From Nemertoderma westbladi (taxonomy: Eukaryota; Xenacoelomorpha; Nemertodermatida; Nemertodermatidae): DNA of 64,000 nt. Position numbers and translations under genes: made by a program. Numbering within the stretch: position 1 is the first letter of the stretch; each line of letters begins with the position of its first letter. Positions 53,355 through 64,000 of this stretch are shown here, one piece after another. The stretch spans positions 1 to 64,000 of the forward strand of contig JAUCBJ010008522.1 of the NCBI GenBank assembly GCA_032718475.1, given 5' to 3'. Under the pieces are notes generated by a model, which did not search any database, had not been told where the DNA came from, and saw only the letters and a list, made by a program, of their open reading frames with translations.

Positions 53355-53850
53355 TTTTTTCTTTTTGCAAGTATGTCGTTGAGATATGTTTTCTTTTTAT
53401 CTTATATTTCAGACTTTTTTCAATGCCCGTCACTAGTTGGTATGTAATTGGCTGTCTCATTATATAGTCTCATAAACTTAAAATGGATATTCAATCCTAT
53501 CTACTTCAACTGGATCCGCAGTTTTACAAAAAAAATTTCGTTTTCTTTTTTGAAAGTATATATAATAATTCATTGAGATACGTTATTTTGTTTATCTTAT
53601 CCCTCAGTTTTCTTTTTTCAAAATATGACATATATATTATTGGTATAGAATCTTAAAACTAGATACTCAAATCCATTCTAATTTAGATCCACAGTTTCCT
53701 TTCCTTTCGCAAGTATATAATTTATTCATTGAGTTATGTTTTTTGCTTATCCTATCCTTCATATGGAATCACCCATATATTTTCCAAAATATGATATATA
53801 TTACTGGTATATGTAATTGGCACTTTCCAAAATATGATATATTATTTGTT
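53355..53850. repeat. Three diverged ~165-bp tandem monomers (LINE 5' UTR)
   Basis: Units begin near 53360, 53545 and 53705 with GCAAGTAT or GAAAGTAT, then CATTGAG(A/T)TA(T/C)GTT and a TTATC(T/C)TAT block. A part with CAAAATATGA(C/T)ATATAT recurs. They lie just upstream of the PHD-LINE ORF, in the position of L1 promoter monomers. Confidence 0.6.
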
Positions 53851-53984
53851 TTTTAGGTAAAAGAATATTACTTATTCAATATTGGGTTTTTTAGTTTTTT
53901 ACCCTTTCACATATTTCACACATTTCGGCCTATATGGGTACAGTCTAAACTATCTATTATTATAGCTATAAATTTGTATATTAT

Positions 53985-56965
53985 ATGTCCCCTCCCGTTC
54001 CACCTTCTTGTTCATTCTGTTTCTCGGTAGTATCCCCGTCTGATTTATTGCTAAATTGCTCAATTTGTAAAAACACTTTCCACTTCCCGTGCGGGACCTG
54101 TCTTGATTTATGTGATCTCTCCATATCGAAATCTGACCTCTCCATCACAACCTATTGTATTCACTGCTACTCTGATTTATTTCCCTTTGCTAACACACTT
54201 TCCTCTGATACTGATATATTCCCATCTAATGACGACAACAATAATGACAATACCGACTTCACATATTCAAATAACCATTTTCATTCGATTGACCCAGACA
54301 GTAATTTACTTTCCACAATTAACAGCTCTGACTACTATAATCAAGACTCATTCAATACCCTAGTAGACCAACAGACCAGTAACAAGAAGCAACTATCCGT
54401 CTTCCACCTAAACTGCAGAAGTCTCCGGAAAAACTTTCAGGATACAACAACTCATTTAGATTTACTTAATAAACAGTTTGACATATTAACATTTACAGAG
54501 ACATTTCTTACTGACGAAACAGACCTCTCTTTAACTAAACTTGACGGATACAGTGGACCTCTCACAAATAATAGACTATACGGGAAATTGGACAGGGGCG
54601 GAACCGCAATCTATATCAAAGACGGACTACAATATTCTATACAGACAAAATTTAATTTGGATGGATGTGAATCTTCTTGGGTACTACTGAAACCAGGCGG
54701 AGTAAATAACACTAACAGAAAACCATTACTCATAGGAACAATTTACCGACCAGATACTTGCCCAGAAGTTAAATTCTTAGACGAATTAAACCGCAATCTT
54801 AACATTATTTCTGATCTTAAATACGATACAATTATTACAGGTGATATAAACATCGATACCTTAAAACATAACTTATCAACGAAAAACTACAATAACATAT
54901 TACACACATACGGGTTTCAACAGATAATTAAGCAGGCAACGAGAATCACTCTATATTCAAAATCACTGATCGACCACATATCCACAAATATTACCGACAA
55001 GTTCGTTTCCGCCGGAGTTTTCCTGACTCAAATAGGTACCACGGATCACTTGGCCACCTTTATTTTAATTAATGATTTTGATTCCTACCTAACCTCATCT
55101 GTACCAAAACGTACTACATTCGATTACACAAAATTCAACCAAAAAAGTGTTTTAGCGGATCTTCAAAACAAAAATAACTGGACTTATAACGAAGATTTAA
55201 TAGCAAAGGAAGATAAATTTTCAATTTTTTATGAAAACTTCAACTCATTGTGCACTAAACACTTACCAAAAAAGGAAATTAAAACAAAATTTATTCCCAA
55301 AAAGCCATGGATGACCACAAATCTAGTAAAATGTGTAATAAAAAAAAATAATTTATACGCTGCGTTAATGTCAAACCCATCTAACTTAAAATTATCGCAA
55401 TACTCCTGCTATAGAAATAAATTAACAAAAACTCTTCGTGCTGCAGAAAAAAACTTTTATGAAAATGAATTTATTAAAAACAGAAATAGCTCGAAAAAAA
55501 CGTGGAAAACCATAAACTCAGCCCTACATCGATCAAAAAAGTTATCTAGCCCAATCAAAATCAAAACAGACCCATCCGGTACAACCACGAGTGATAGTGC
55601 ATTAATTGCCGATATTTTTAATTCTCATTTTTCATCTATAGGACCTCAACTTGCCGACAAAATTCCAAAATCTAATAGACAACCAACTCGCTTCATTAAA
55701 ACTAGTAAATATAATTCCTTTTCTCTTTTAGAACCATGTGAAATAGAAATTGTTTATTTTTTACTTGACATAGACAATAAAGTATCTACTTATGATGAAT
55801 TTCCCGTTTCACTGGTTAAATTAGCAGCACACATAATAGCTCCACACCTCACATATTTAATTAAATTATCTATTTTAAATGGATTTTATCCGCAAATTCT
55901 AAAAAAGGCTAAAATAATACCTATTTATAAGTCAGGTGATCCGACAGACAAAAATAATTACCGTCCAATTTCAATTTTACCAATCTTCACTAAAATCTAT
56001 GAAAGACTAATTAATACTCAATTAATGGCATACTTAAATAAATATTCCCTACTTTCTTCAGCTCAACACGGATTCCGTAAACAAATTACCACTACTGACG
56101 CCATACTAACCATTACTGAACAATTGCAAGAAACTCTGGACAACCAAAGCTCCGCCTGTCTTATTTCAGTAGACCTTAAGAAAGCATTCGACACCCTTGA
56201 CCACGACATACTGTTAAAAAAACTAGACTGTTACGGCATACGCGGACTCCCACATCAATTAATATGCAGTTTTTTAAACAATAGAACACAGGTCGTACAC
56301 ATTGACGGCACTACATCTGCAACAACTAGCTCACCTTGTGGAACTCCTCAGGGAGCCATACTCAGTCCCACATTATTCTTACTCTACATAAATGACTTAC
56401 CGAATTGCACTAAATTACTGACAACACTCTTCGCTGACGATACGACATTACTTTACTGCAATAACAATACCAATACGCTTATTTCTACTGTTAACACAGA
56501 ACTCGAGAAACTACACGACTGGCTTATAGACAACAAACTATCATTAAATTTAAAAAAAACTGAGTATATCGTATTCCACAACTCTAGACAACCACAGATT
56601 CCTACGGTTAATATACAGTCCACCCCGCTGCCACAAAAAATAGCTTCTAAATTTTTAGGTATTTACATAGATAATAAAATTAACTGGAAATTACACTGTG
56701 AATATATTTTATCCAAAATCTCAAAACTTACAGGAATATTTTTCAAATTAAGGCACATTCCCCCATTACACATACTAAGAACATTATACTTTGCGCTAGT
56801 CCACCCACATCTATTGTACGGCTTAGTTTTATGGGGAAACAGCTACGATATTTATACCAACAAAATTAAAACTAAAGTTAACAAAATAATTAGAGCAATA
56901 ACTTTTAACCACTTCCGAGAACATGCGGCCCCGATATACAAATCTCTAAATATTTTGCCATTTAA
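53985..56965 (+). pseudogene. PHD-endonuclease-RT ORF2, cut by TTAA insert
   Basis: Residues about 10-60: C4HC3 PHD-type finger (CSFC, CSIC, H, CGTC region, CIHC). Residues 140-365: APE endonuclease with FHLNCRSLRKN, TETFLTDE, GGTAIYIKDG, GTIYRPDT, TGDINIDTL and TTDHLATF. RT: KIIPIYKSGDPTDKNNYRPI (about 645), VDLKKAFDTLDHD (about 735), GTPQGAILSPTLF (about 785) and the catalytic FADDTTLL (about 820). Then thumb with FLGIYIDNKINW and the C-terminal region up to LNILPF. The frame is open throughout, about 990 codons before the insert. In an intact copy this would nick DNA and reverse-transcribe the element RNA. Confidence 0.85.
56962..56965. repeat. TTAA target duplication, left
   Basis: TTAA precedes the G-run terminus of the insert and recurs at 58572-58575. 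With one copy kept, the LINE reading frame is restored exactly (PF-NKLFELE). Confidence 0.85.
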
Positions 56966-58571
56966 GGGGGGGGTACACCCCCCCTCAGGTCAAAATTTTC
57001 ATTTTTTGTTTTTTTATTTCATCTAGAGTAGAATTTAATGCGGATTTCAAATCTGGAAACGGATTAGCGAGATCTCTTTTACTTCTCGAGTAATGGCTGG
57101 TTTTCCGTCTGTATGTCTGTCTGTCTGTCCATCAAAATATTAAAAAGGGCATAAAATAAGCAATCTGAAATGTTTACTGTTAGGATTTTTCATAATGTCG
57201 ATGTCTGTTTTAATATTTGGAATTATCTAATCACTATGTCTGTATCTCAGTCTGTCTCTCAGTTTGTCTGTCTGTTTGTATGTCTGTCTGTCTGTCAACA
57301 TGTCCGTCAAATTTTGATTAATATATATTTAATATATATTTGTGAGTTTTGTATTACATATTGAACAGTTGTCTAATGGACTAGTTGTCTACTAGTAATA
57401 ACAAACGTGAACCATCATATAACAATAGCTAGTAATAATTATTCTGGGAAACAACCATAAACTTATTTTTTTTAAATTCCGCAGGCTCTGAGAATAATTC
57501 ACGTGCTGCGCGAAGTCTTCATGTGCAGCATGAACTTTTCATGTGCCGCGTGAAGGCTTCTCATTCTGATCAAAAAGCTTTCCGAGGTGCTCGATTAATT
57601 AACGTGCTTTATGAAGAATTTAAGTGCTACGTGAAACCTTCACCTGCTGCGCAAATGTCTCACATGCTGCGCGAAGGTTTCACGTGCTGCGCAAAGCTTA
57701 ATGTTCTGTGTAAAGGCTTATTATAAAATTATGTGTAAATTTTTATATAACTTTGAATGTTTCTTAAGGTTATCTCATTATTCCATGACTATTTATTACT
57801 AAATGACGAAATAGTATGCGATTAAATCAATACGCCAAAATGTAATTTGTTCACGTGCTGCGCGAAGTGTTTGTTGGAAAGCACACTAAAATTATTTTAA
57901 CAGGTTGTTAAAAGTGGGTAGGGTTTTTTTGAACCAAATTTCATGAAATCCATTGAGAAATCACAAAATATGGATAGGGAATAACCAATGGGAAAAGAAA
58001 AGGAGATACCAGTACTGAAAATAGCGGGAACATTTGAAATATATTGTTCTTAAACTTTAAATGCGTTTATCTCGGAATTGTATTTTTCACATTCAAAATA
58101 CTACTACTCAGCCATTTCTTAACCAATTTTCGAAATTTTTTTTTTGTTTGATTTCTTTTCGGATTTTGATCAAAAGTTATCGGTTAGAATTTTGAATTGT
58201 GCCATATTAATTTCTTGAAATTAGTTAATATCTATTAAGTAATAATTAATATTAGTTAATAATATTTAAAAAATATTTAAGTCCTAAATAAAAAATGTAA
58301 CCGATAAGTTTTGTGGAGCCGAGGATGCTGATTCAGAAAAATCAAGTTTCGAAAATTTTCGCCCAAAATTGTGAGACTAGTAGTGTTTTTAGTGAAATTA
58401 ACAATTTCGCTGGTGGCCGCTAGAGGGCGACGCAAATTTGAAATTTTTTTTTTTGAACCCAATCTTTGGCCATATGTTAATCCCTCGAAAGGTATAAAAT
58501 ATACAAAATTACACACAACCAGAAATTATAGCCATTTGCAAAAAAGGTCCATAGGGGGGTGTACCCCCCCC
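56966..58571. mobile_element. 1.6-kb TTAA-flanked non-autonomous DNA transposon
   Basis: Terminal inverted repeats read GGGGGGGGTACACCCCCC at the left and, complemented, the same from the right. Flanked by TTAA. TTAA targets fit the piggyBac or Kolobok superfamilies; the G-run ends are unusual for piggyBac. The inside is AT-rich with no transposase, a CTGT microsatellite (57105-57300) and a GCTGCGCGAAG repeat array (57500-57860). Confidence 0.8.
57500..57860. repeat. CACGTGCTGCGCGAAG-type degenerate repeat
   Basis: About ten irregular copies of a ~28-bp unit built from CACGTGCTGCGCGAAGG. A related single unit occurs near 24530-24545. It lies inside the TTAA element. Confidence 0.75.
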
Positions 58572-58870
58572 TTAATAAACTTTTTGAATTGGAGACCGCA
58601 AAGTTCATGTTCGACATCAAAAATAGAACCAAAACTGAAGCTCTAATAAATATTTTTAAAGCCACATCCTCAATACACCACTACAATACCCGTTCTGCGT
58701 CAGCACAAAATTTTTTTATTCCCCGAGTTCGGTTACAAATTTCCCAACAATCACTAAAATTTACTGGACCTAAAATTTGGAACGATCTACCACTCGAAAT
58801 TAAAACCTTAAAAAACAAAGTTATGTTCACTTCTCGTTTAAAAAAACTATATTTGGAATCACTTCTATAA
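58572..58870 (+). pseudogene. PHD-LINE ORF2, C-terminal end
   Basis: After the insert the LINE frame resumes with NKLFELETAKFMFDIKN and ends in HYNTRSASAQNFFIP, FTGPKIWNDLPLEIK (the standard LINE C-terminal WNDLP block) and LKKLYLESLL before the TAA at 58868-58870. Confidence 0.88.
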
Positions 58871-59743
58871 TGTCCTCCCTAAAGCTGTTACCTGTCACAT
58901 CCCCAAAAATATCCGATGGCCAAAACTTCATAGGTTTCACCTCCATACTCAGCTTTTATTATAGTAGGCTATTAATATGAAAACTACAGTTTTAAACTTC
59001 TTGCTATCCTATCCACAGTACCTACGCTCCTTTTAGGAATCTACTATCCCACTATATAGATACTGTATCTAGCCAGATTCCCGCACATTTCTGTCATATC
59101 CAACTGTATATAAGTTTTATTTAAAATTTGATACTGCCGAGATTTCCCCCCCCCCCCCCCCCCTCCTCTTTTTTCGCTTATTTATATCAATGTAACCCAA
59201 TAGCTTAAGTTTAAACGCCCGGTTGCTAGCTATACTAGCACTGCTACAGCTAAGCAACCGGGTGGTCTCATTATTCACCCTACCAGTATTCTTTCCAATT
59301 ACACTTTATCTTCTGTTTATTGGTGTTGGGGTGCTACATATAAAGCTATTCATATTATTGATTGGTAATAACAATGGACCGGGCCATCCCGGATTGATTG
59401 AAATAGGCTGAAACGACACCCCAATTGGTAATACTGTAATAATGCTGATATGTTACCGGTCCCCGTCCCTGTTGCATACCTGTACACGTGTACAGCCAAG
59501 CCAGGACATATTTTGGTCATTAATGCTAGCAGCTATGCAGCTAGGTGCTGCTAGCAGCTAACCCTACTGCTGTACTGCATACTGCCCTAGCAGCAGAGCA
59601 GTACTGCAGTATGCAGCAATATGCAGTAGGCCTACTTACTTCTGTACTTTAGATTTCAGATTTGGACTTTCTTCGGTCTGTCAGTCCTTCAGTCGGTCAG
59701 TAGAACCATTAGGTCAGCCGGTCCGGTACCATACAGCCATAGG
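58871..59743. other. LINE 3' UTR and non-coding flank
   Basis: LINE 3' UTR to about 59100, then a run of 18 C (59146-59163), then AT-rich DNA with many GCTAGCAGC/GCAGTA motifs (59520-59640). No gene. The 62-codon ORF at 59223 shows hydrophobic low-complexity sequence only. Confidence 0.5.
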
Positions 59744-60232
59744 CAGTCGGGGAGAAGTTCTATTTTCAACTGAGTTGAAATTTCAACTTTATTTTTTAAA
59801 ATTCAACTTTTTTTTATAAAATTCAACTTTTGGAGTATGGAGTAGGCTAGCTTTGGAGATACTGAAATATGAATTGGAATCCATTACTGGTATTCCATTG
59901 TATAATAATTATGACAAACAGCGGTAATTAAATAGCAGAATAGGCCTACATCTTATAAATTCCCGTAGTATTTCAGCTAGGCCTAATTTACAAATGTAAT
60001 CACTTAAAATGTTTTAAAAAAAAGTATTCCCGACGGTGAAAGTTTTTATTCCATCGGTAATGCAGGTAATGAGGGTTAATTTCCATAAAAACACCCCTTC
60101 TGCCTTCTGTGACGTCTTGGGACCCTTCTGCGCCTCCTGCCATTTTAGAGTTGAATTTACAACTTAAAAGTTGAATTTTAAAAAAAAGTTTTAAATTTCA
60201 ACTCAGTTGAAATTTGAACTTCTCCCCGACTG
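59744..60232. mobile_element. MITE-like element with long inverted repeats
   Basis: Starts CAGTCGGGGAGAAGTTC and ends with its complement (GAACTTCTCCCCGACTG). Arms extend inward about 80 bp with repeated AATTCAACTTTT. Length is about 489 bp and there is no ORF. Flanks do not show a clear duplication. A similar terminus (GCAGTCAGGGGAAGTTCTA) is at about 63466-63484. Confidence 0.75.
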
Positions 60233-60239
60233 ACAGAGG

Positions 60240-60430
60240 AACTCAACTTTCCACTTTCGGGTTGTTGAACCATGGAATGCGCTAACCGTACGCTGTAGTA
60301 ACTTCCCCATCATTAAATACTTTTAAATCTCGCCTAAACACTCACTATAAGCACTTCAATCCGAAATTTTATCCGTGTATCCAACTGTCCAAGTGTAGTT
60401 CAAATCGTTTAGAGGGGCGCACATGATGTG
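60240..60430 (+). pseudogene. LINE C-terminal remnant
   Basis: Plus-strand translation gives VVEPWNALT and a run like KYFKSRLNTHY, the usual end of CR1-like ORF2 proteins, in a degenerate frame. Confidence 0.5.
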
Positions 60431-61353
60431 CAAAATAAAACAAAGCATTGTCTGATTGTGGGGCGAGCCATGCATTGAGTGGGGGCTGATCTAGCTGTCT
60501 AGCAGTCGGAGAGTAGGCCCCTATTGCCTATTACAATACAATCTTATGAGTTTTAATGCAGCCTTTTGTGGTTAAAAAAACACAAAAAACGGTCCCAAGC
60601 CCGCAAAATTGCAGAGGGAGAACTCAATAGAGTTGCAGATAGAGGCGTACATACAGACATACATAGCCTACATAATGTACAGTAGCATACTGGCATACAG
60701 TCTATCCTTCAGTATATTGGCTACTTTTAAGACTATGACCTAAATTTTGAGTCTCAGTTATAGGAGTTTTATCTACCCACTGCATAGTATTGCATTATAT
60801 TGTATTATACGAACTGTAGCCTATTTCTACTTGTAAGCCAGTCAAAATCTACATGAATCAAAGTTCTGTCAATCATTTCTGCATTTCATACTGACCACAG
60901 ACTGACAGAACCTAGCAGTCAAGGCCGCTAGTGATTGACACTGTGACTGTAGTGGCGCATATTTCGGTCCCGTTGCATTCGCTTACAATTAATTATATTT
61001 ATATATACTAGTGTAGTGTAGACCAGTAGACTACACTGGTATACACGTTTTGTATGCGTTTCTCGTTTGTACTCTTTTGTACTATTTTTGCACTCTTTTG
61101 TAGGCCTACTATTTTTGCACTATATTGTACTCTTTTGTACTCTTTTGTCAGTTTGTACTATATTGTACTATTTTGTACTTTTTTGTACAGATTCGTCGGA
61201 CCAAGTGGTGCATGCAGCATGCAGTCCATTTCTGTATTTCTGTATTTAAGAAACCTAGCTCTGTACAGCTGTAGCTGGCTGCCTATTCAGCTAGCTGGCT
61301 AGGCTATTACAGTATCAGAGTAGGCCCTATTACTGTATTGGCAGATTGGTACC
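60431..61353. other. Non-coding DNA
   Basis: No gene found. A GTGGGGCGAGCCAT terminus occurs at 60459-60472. A run of TTTTGTACTATTTTG-type microrepeats lies at 61070-61190; the two ORFs over it are low complexity. Confidence 0.5.
61345..61353. repeat. Probable 9-bp duplication ATTGGTACC, left
   Basis: Repeated exactly at 61950-61958 beside the other end of the inverted-repeat element. Confidence 0.6.
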
Positions 61354-61949
61354 GGTCCTACGAATTACCCAAAAAAAACACAAAATTACCCAAAAATACA
61401 CAAAAAAACACAAAAAAATACAAAAAAAACACAAAAATTTACCCAAAAAACACAATAAAACACAAAAAAACACAATATTACCCAAAAAACTTACCCAAAA
61501 AGACAAAAATAATTTATATCCTATATATAGGGTTGGAAAAATAAGACTGCTGGACTGTAACCTGTGTTCTTTGGCTATCGTTTATTGTTTTGGTTAGAAA
61601 AGCCTGCTACTGTAACCTGCTCCTCTGCTCCTTTCCATTAATTAAGAAATCTGATTTGTATGCTGTCTGGCAGTATGCAGGTATGGGTGAGTAGGCTTAC
61701 CGGTAAACCGGTGGCAGTAGGTCATTAAAGGAATCTTCAAATGAACAAAATGTAATATTTTGAAAAAAGTGAAAAGTGAAACTTGTAGATAGGCCTACAT
61801 TGTTTATGAAAAACATTTTTCTTTGTCTTTTTGGGTAGTTTTTTTTTGGGTAATATTGTGTTTTTTTGTGTTTTTTTGTGTAATTTTTTGTATTTTTTTG
61901 TGTTTTTTTTTGGGTAATATTGTTTTTTTTGGGTAATTCGTAGGACCCT
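61354..61949. mobile_element. MITE with ~150-bp inverted repeats (Mutator-like?)
   Basis: Left end GGTCCTACGAATTACCC, right end its complement. The arms are A- or T-rich with ACCCAAAAA and ACACAAAAAA repeats. A 9-bp duplication ATTGGTACC flanks it, two bases off at the right end. Nine-bp duplications are typical of Mutator-like elements. No transposase. A lone terminus is at 62257-62274. Confidence 0.7.
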
Positions 61950-61958
61950 ATTGGTACC

Positions 61959-62499
61959 GGTAGTTACAGAGTTACCGTAGTCATTACAGATTTACCTGTT
62001 TACAGCATTAATATTCCTGTCCAGCTGTAGGTGTAGTAGGTATTCTGGTGTCTGGCATCTGGTAGTACAGTAGTAGTAGTAGGTATTCTGGTATTACTGT
62101 ACTGCTGTAAGCCTATTATTAGTATCTGTATCTGTATCTATATCTGTATATTTCAACGGCAGAACGGTCAGACGGTATGTCAATGTGTCAGTGTCATATG
62201 GCTGTATGGTAGGCCTATAGCCTGAAACAGTCTGACAGTAAAAGACTGGGGTAATTCGTAGGACCGAACCAAACAGAATACTTACCGCTGTACCGGCTGA
62301 ACGGTATAAAACTAAAACTAATTAGCTAAAACTGATTGTTTATTAGGCCTAGTGATTAAGTTTTTGCTTCAATATACGGCAGTAAAGGTAAGCTAATATT
62401 ATTATTCAGACAGTCAGATATTCAGATATTTATTTTTCAATAAAGTTTCATTTATTTTTACTGCAATTTTTCAATTTTAGCTAACAAGGGTGTATACTT

Positions 62500-62532
<33 letters not shown>

Positions 62533-62886
62533 TTGAATTTGATCATACTTTTAAAGTATTTAAAGTAATTTTAACGTATTATTTCTGTAATTTTAAAGTT
62601 TTATGTAATCTGTGTTTGTGATTAACGGTAATTAAGTGTAATTTTCCTATTTACATTCCTCCATCAGGGTGCATTATGTACAGGAAATTAAACGAATTAT
62701 TCAATTCAATTCAGTGGGGTGAAAGTATTAAATAAAATAAAGAAAAAATAATAATAAAATATAACATACAGACATATGATATGTTTCTTAGTAAGCCTAG
62801 ATCAAAAGTGAAGGTTCAGTTATCAGACAAAATAAAATATGCATAGAGATTTCAATCTATAAATCTATTAAAATTACAATAAGGTA
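61959..62886. other. Non-coding DNA with G homopolymer
   Basis: Contains a single MITE terminus GGGTAATTCGTAGGACCG at 62257-62274 and a run of 28 G at 62505-62532. No gene seen. Confidence 0.55.
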
Positions 62887-62887
62887 A

Positions 62888-63172
62888 CATTCATATTAAA
62901 ACAATAAAATAGGACATGGGGTCTATTCCCTCAGATACTACTATTTCGTGCAATACTTACCGGAACCTGTAGTTACTGTATGGTTTGGTGCAATTGTTCT
63001 TGTGGTAGTTGGGTTGGGTTTATGTAGCACTAAAATCGATTTGGTATTTTGTTGTGTGTTTTTTGATGGGCCTAGTGCCTAAGTACTAACAGTGGCCCAA
63101 GTGGCCCTAAATGCTAGGTAGTATCTGAGGGAATAGACCCCATGTCCTATTTTATTGTTTTAATATGAATAT
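62888..63172. repeat. Inverted-repeat element with ~52-bp arms
   Basis: ATTCATATTAAAACAATAAA...CCTCAGATACT on the left is repeated in exact complement at 63119-63170. The loop is about 175 bp. A small MITE or foldback element. Confidence 0.8.
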
Positions 63173-63203
63173 TACAATCCCTCTAAAGTCGTAGTTGTCA
63201 ACA

Positions 63204-63389
63204 TCATATAATAAGGTAACAGGCAGACAGGTCAACTTCTTTTATTTTATCTTTAAAAATATTCATATTGGATGCACTAACGACATCTTGCCAGTCTTGC
63301 GGCAGGCCATTCCAAATATCTACTGCACGATTTGAGAACGATTCTTTAGCAGCTATCTGAACTCTGGAAAAAGACTTGTAAACTTTCAT
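63204..63389 (-). pseudogene. LINE ORF2 C-terminal remnant (minus)
   Basis: Encodes SNRAVDIWNGLPQDWQDV and NMNIFKDKIKEVD, the standard C-terminal block of CR1/L2-type LINEs, ending in a TAA. Upstream coding sequence is absent, so it is a short 5'-truncated copy. Confidence 0.7.
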
Positions 63390-63702
63390 GGCATGCTATG
63401 CTATCAATGCTATAGGCCTATATGATATCAGCCCAGCAGCCTATGCCCGTGGCGAACCACTTATGCAGTCAGGGGAAGTTCTATAAATAAAAAATAGCTA
63501 TAGCTCTCAAAAATAAAACTGTAGGAGCCTATCCTGTTCTATTGTGTTTAGTTTATAGTTTTGGTTAAAATAACGTGCCACTGTAACCTGCTCCTTTCCC
63601 TAAATTGAGAATTTAACATTGAGGTTGGATATTAATTCACCAAGGCGGTCGGTCGCATTAACTCTGTATCGTATGTCTGTATGTATAGGGGAAAGTGGGG
63701 GA
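63390..63702. other. Short non-coding stretch
   Basis: Nothing recognised except the MITE-like terminus near 63466. Confidence 0.5.
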
Positions 63703-64000
63703 ATTTTTAACTTTGAAAGTCCTCAGCAAGTCTCTGATCGGATGAGCATAAGCTCAAAGGATGGTATGCTTGAGCATGTGGACGACTTCTGTTACCTGGG
63801 ATCATGGATCCGGAAGTCAGGTGAGGACCTTCGAATACGTAAGGGAAATGCATGGGCAGCCTTGAATAGGCTTTCCAGGATTTGGAAGTCACCTAGAATT
63901 AATCGGAAACTTAAGGTCCGATTATTTAGAGCAGCAGTAGTTCCAGTACTCCTCTACGGGAGTCCATGCTGGGCTCTAACTGCTGAGGACACCAAATCTC
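63703..64000 (+). mobile_element. RTE-like LINE fragment (copy D), runs off the window
   Basis: From 63708 it matches 19908-20200 of copy B with very few differences, starting abruptly in the RT thumb region. A 5'-truncated insertion continuing past the right edge. Confidence 0.88.

Larger units (their letters stand above)
53850..59100 (+). mobile_element. LINE with PHD finger-endonuclease-RT ORF
   Basis: A nearly complete non-LTR element: 5' monomers, a single long ORF with PHD-type finger, APE endonuclease and RT, and a C-terminus continued at 58576-58870 beyond a 1.6-kb TTAA insert. The 3' UTR runs to about 59100, ahead of an 18-C run. Motif style again fits the CR1/L2/jockey-like group. 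Confidence 0.8.

Noticed and set aside
57170-57364. Cys/Val-rich ORF
   Set aside because: It is a CTGT microsatellite translation inside the TTAA element.
61338-61597. Lys/Asn-rich ORFs
   Set aside because: Translation of the A-rich MITE arm; low complexity.

Overview
This window looks like nuclear DNA of a metazoan, most plausibly a marine invertebrate. There are no operons or bacterial gene packing. Long AT-rich stretches alternate with BEL/Pao, Ty3/gypsy and non-LTR retroelements, MITE-like inverted repeats and satellite DNA. The 6-mers ACCGGT and AGGCCT recur in unrelated segments. I cannot resolve the phylum. Almost everything is mobile-element sequence; the only convincing host gene is a small intronless-looking ORF at 15259-15525, resembling the complex I accessory subunit NDUFA3/9.5 kDa family.

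Left part (1-14 kb): an old minus-strand non-LTR retrotransposon (about 900-3311 and 13694-14022) is split by a complete BEL/Pao element (3312-13688) flanked by the 5-bp duplication AATAA. That BEL copy (BEL-1) keeps gag, protease and RT, but has a gag frameshift and has lost RNase H and integrase. Middle-left (14-27 kb): the small host-like gene; several truncated copies of an RTE-like LINE (17.4-20.6, 22.5-23.0, 24.6-24.7 and 26.1-26.6 kb, plus another at the right edge of the window); a tRNA-like SINE remnant; a palindromic 22-bp satellite; a 147-bp tandem repeat; and a large foldback structure (25.5-27.0 kb).

27-29 kb holds an unrecognised pair of convergent ORFs. The plus-strand one sits behind a promoter-like region with a CRE, four ATTGG (CCAAT) boxes at exact 30-bp spacing and a TATA box, but its reading frame is broken. 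The minus-strand one is intact (177 aa) and lies downstream of an LTR-like region (LTR-B).

29-48 kb is a nest: a minus-strand BEL/Pao element (BEL-2, 29294-47588, duplication ATATT) sits inside LTR-B and is itself split by a nearly pristine Ty3/gypsy element (35823-43291, duplication ATAG, LTRs with one visible difference). The gypsy element has intact gag and pol joined by a canonical -1 frameshift heptamer. 48-51 kb holds a decayed minus-strand gag-like gene rich in simple repeats behind a second LTR-like region (LTR-A).

Right part (51.5-64 kb): an ORF1-only LINE (half-LINE) ending in a CTTCAA tail; a LINE whose ORF2 starts with a PHD-type finger and is preceded by tandem 5' monomers; a 1.6-kb TTAA-flanked element inserted in that ORF; then LINE tails and MITE-like inverted repeats. 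The insertion order can be read from the nesting: old LINE then BEL-1 on the left; LTR-B then BEL-2 then gypsy in the middle; PHD-LINE then TTAA element on the right.
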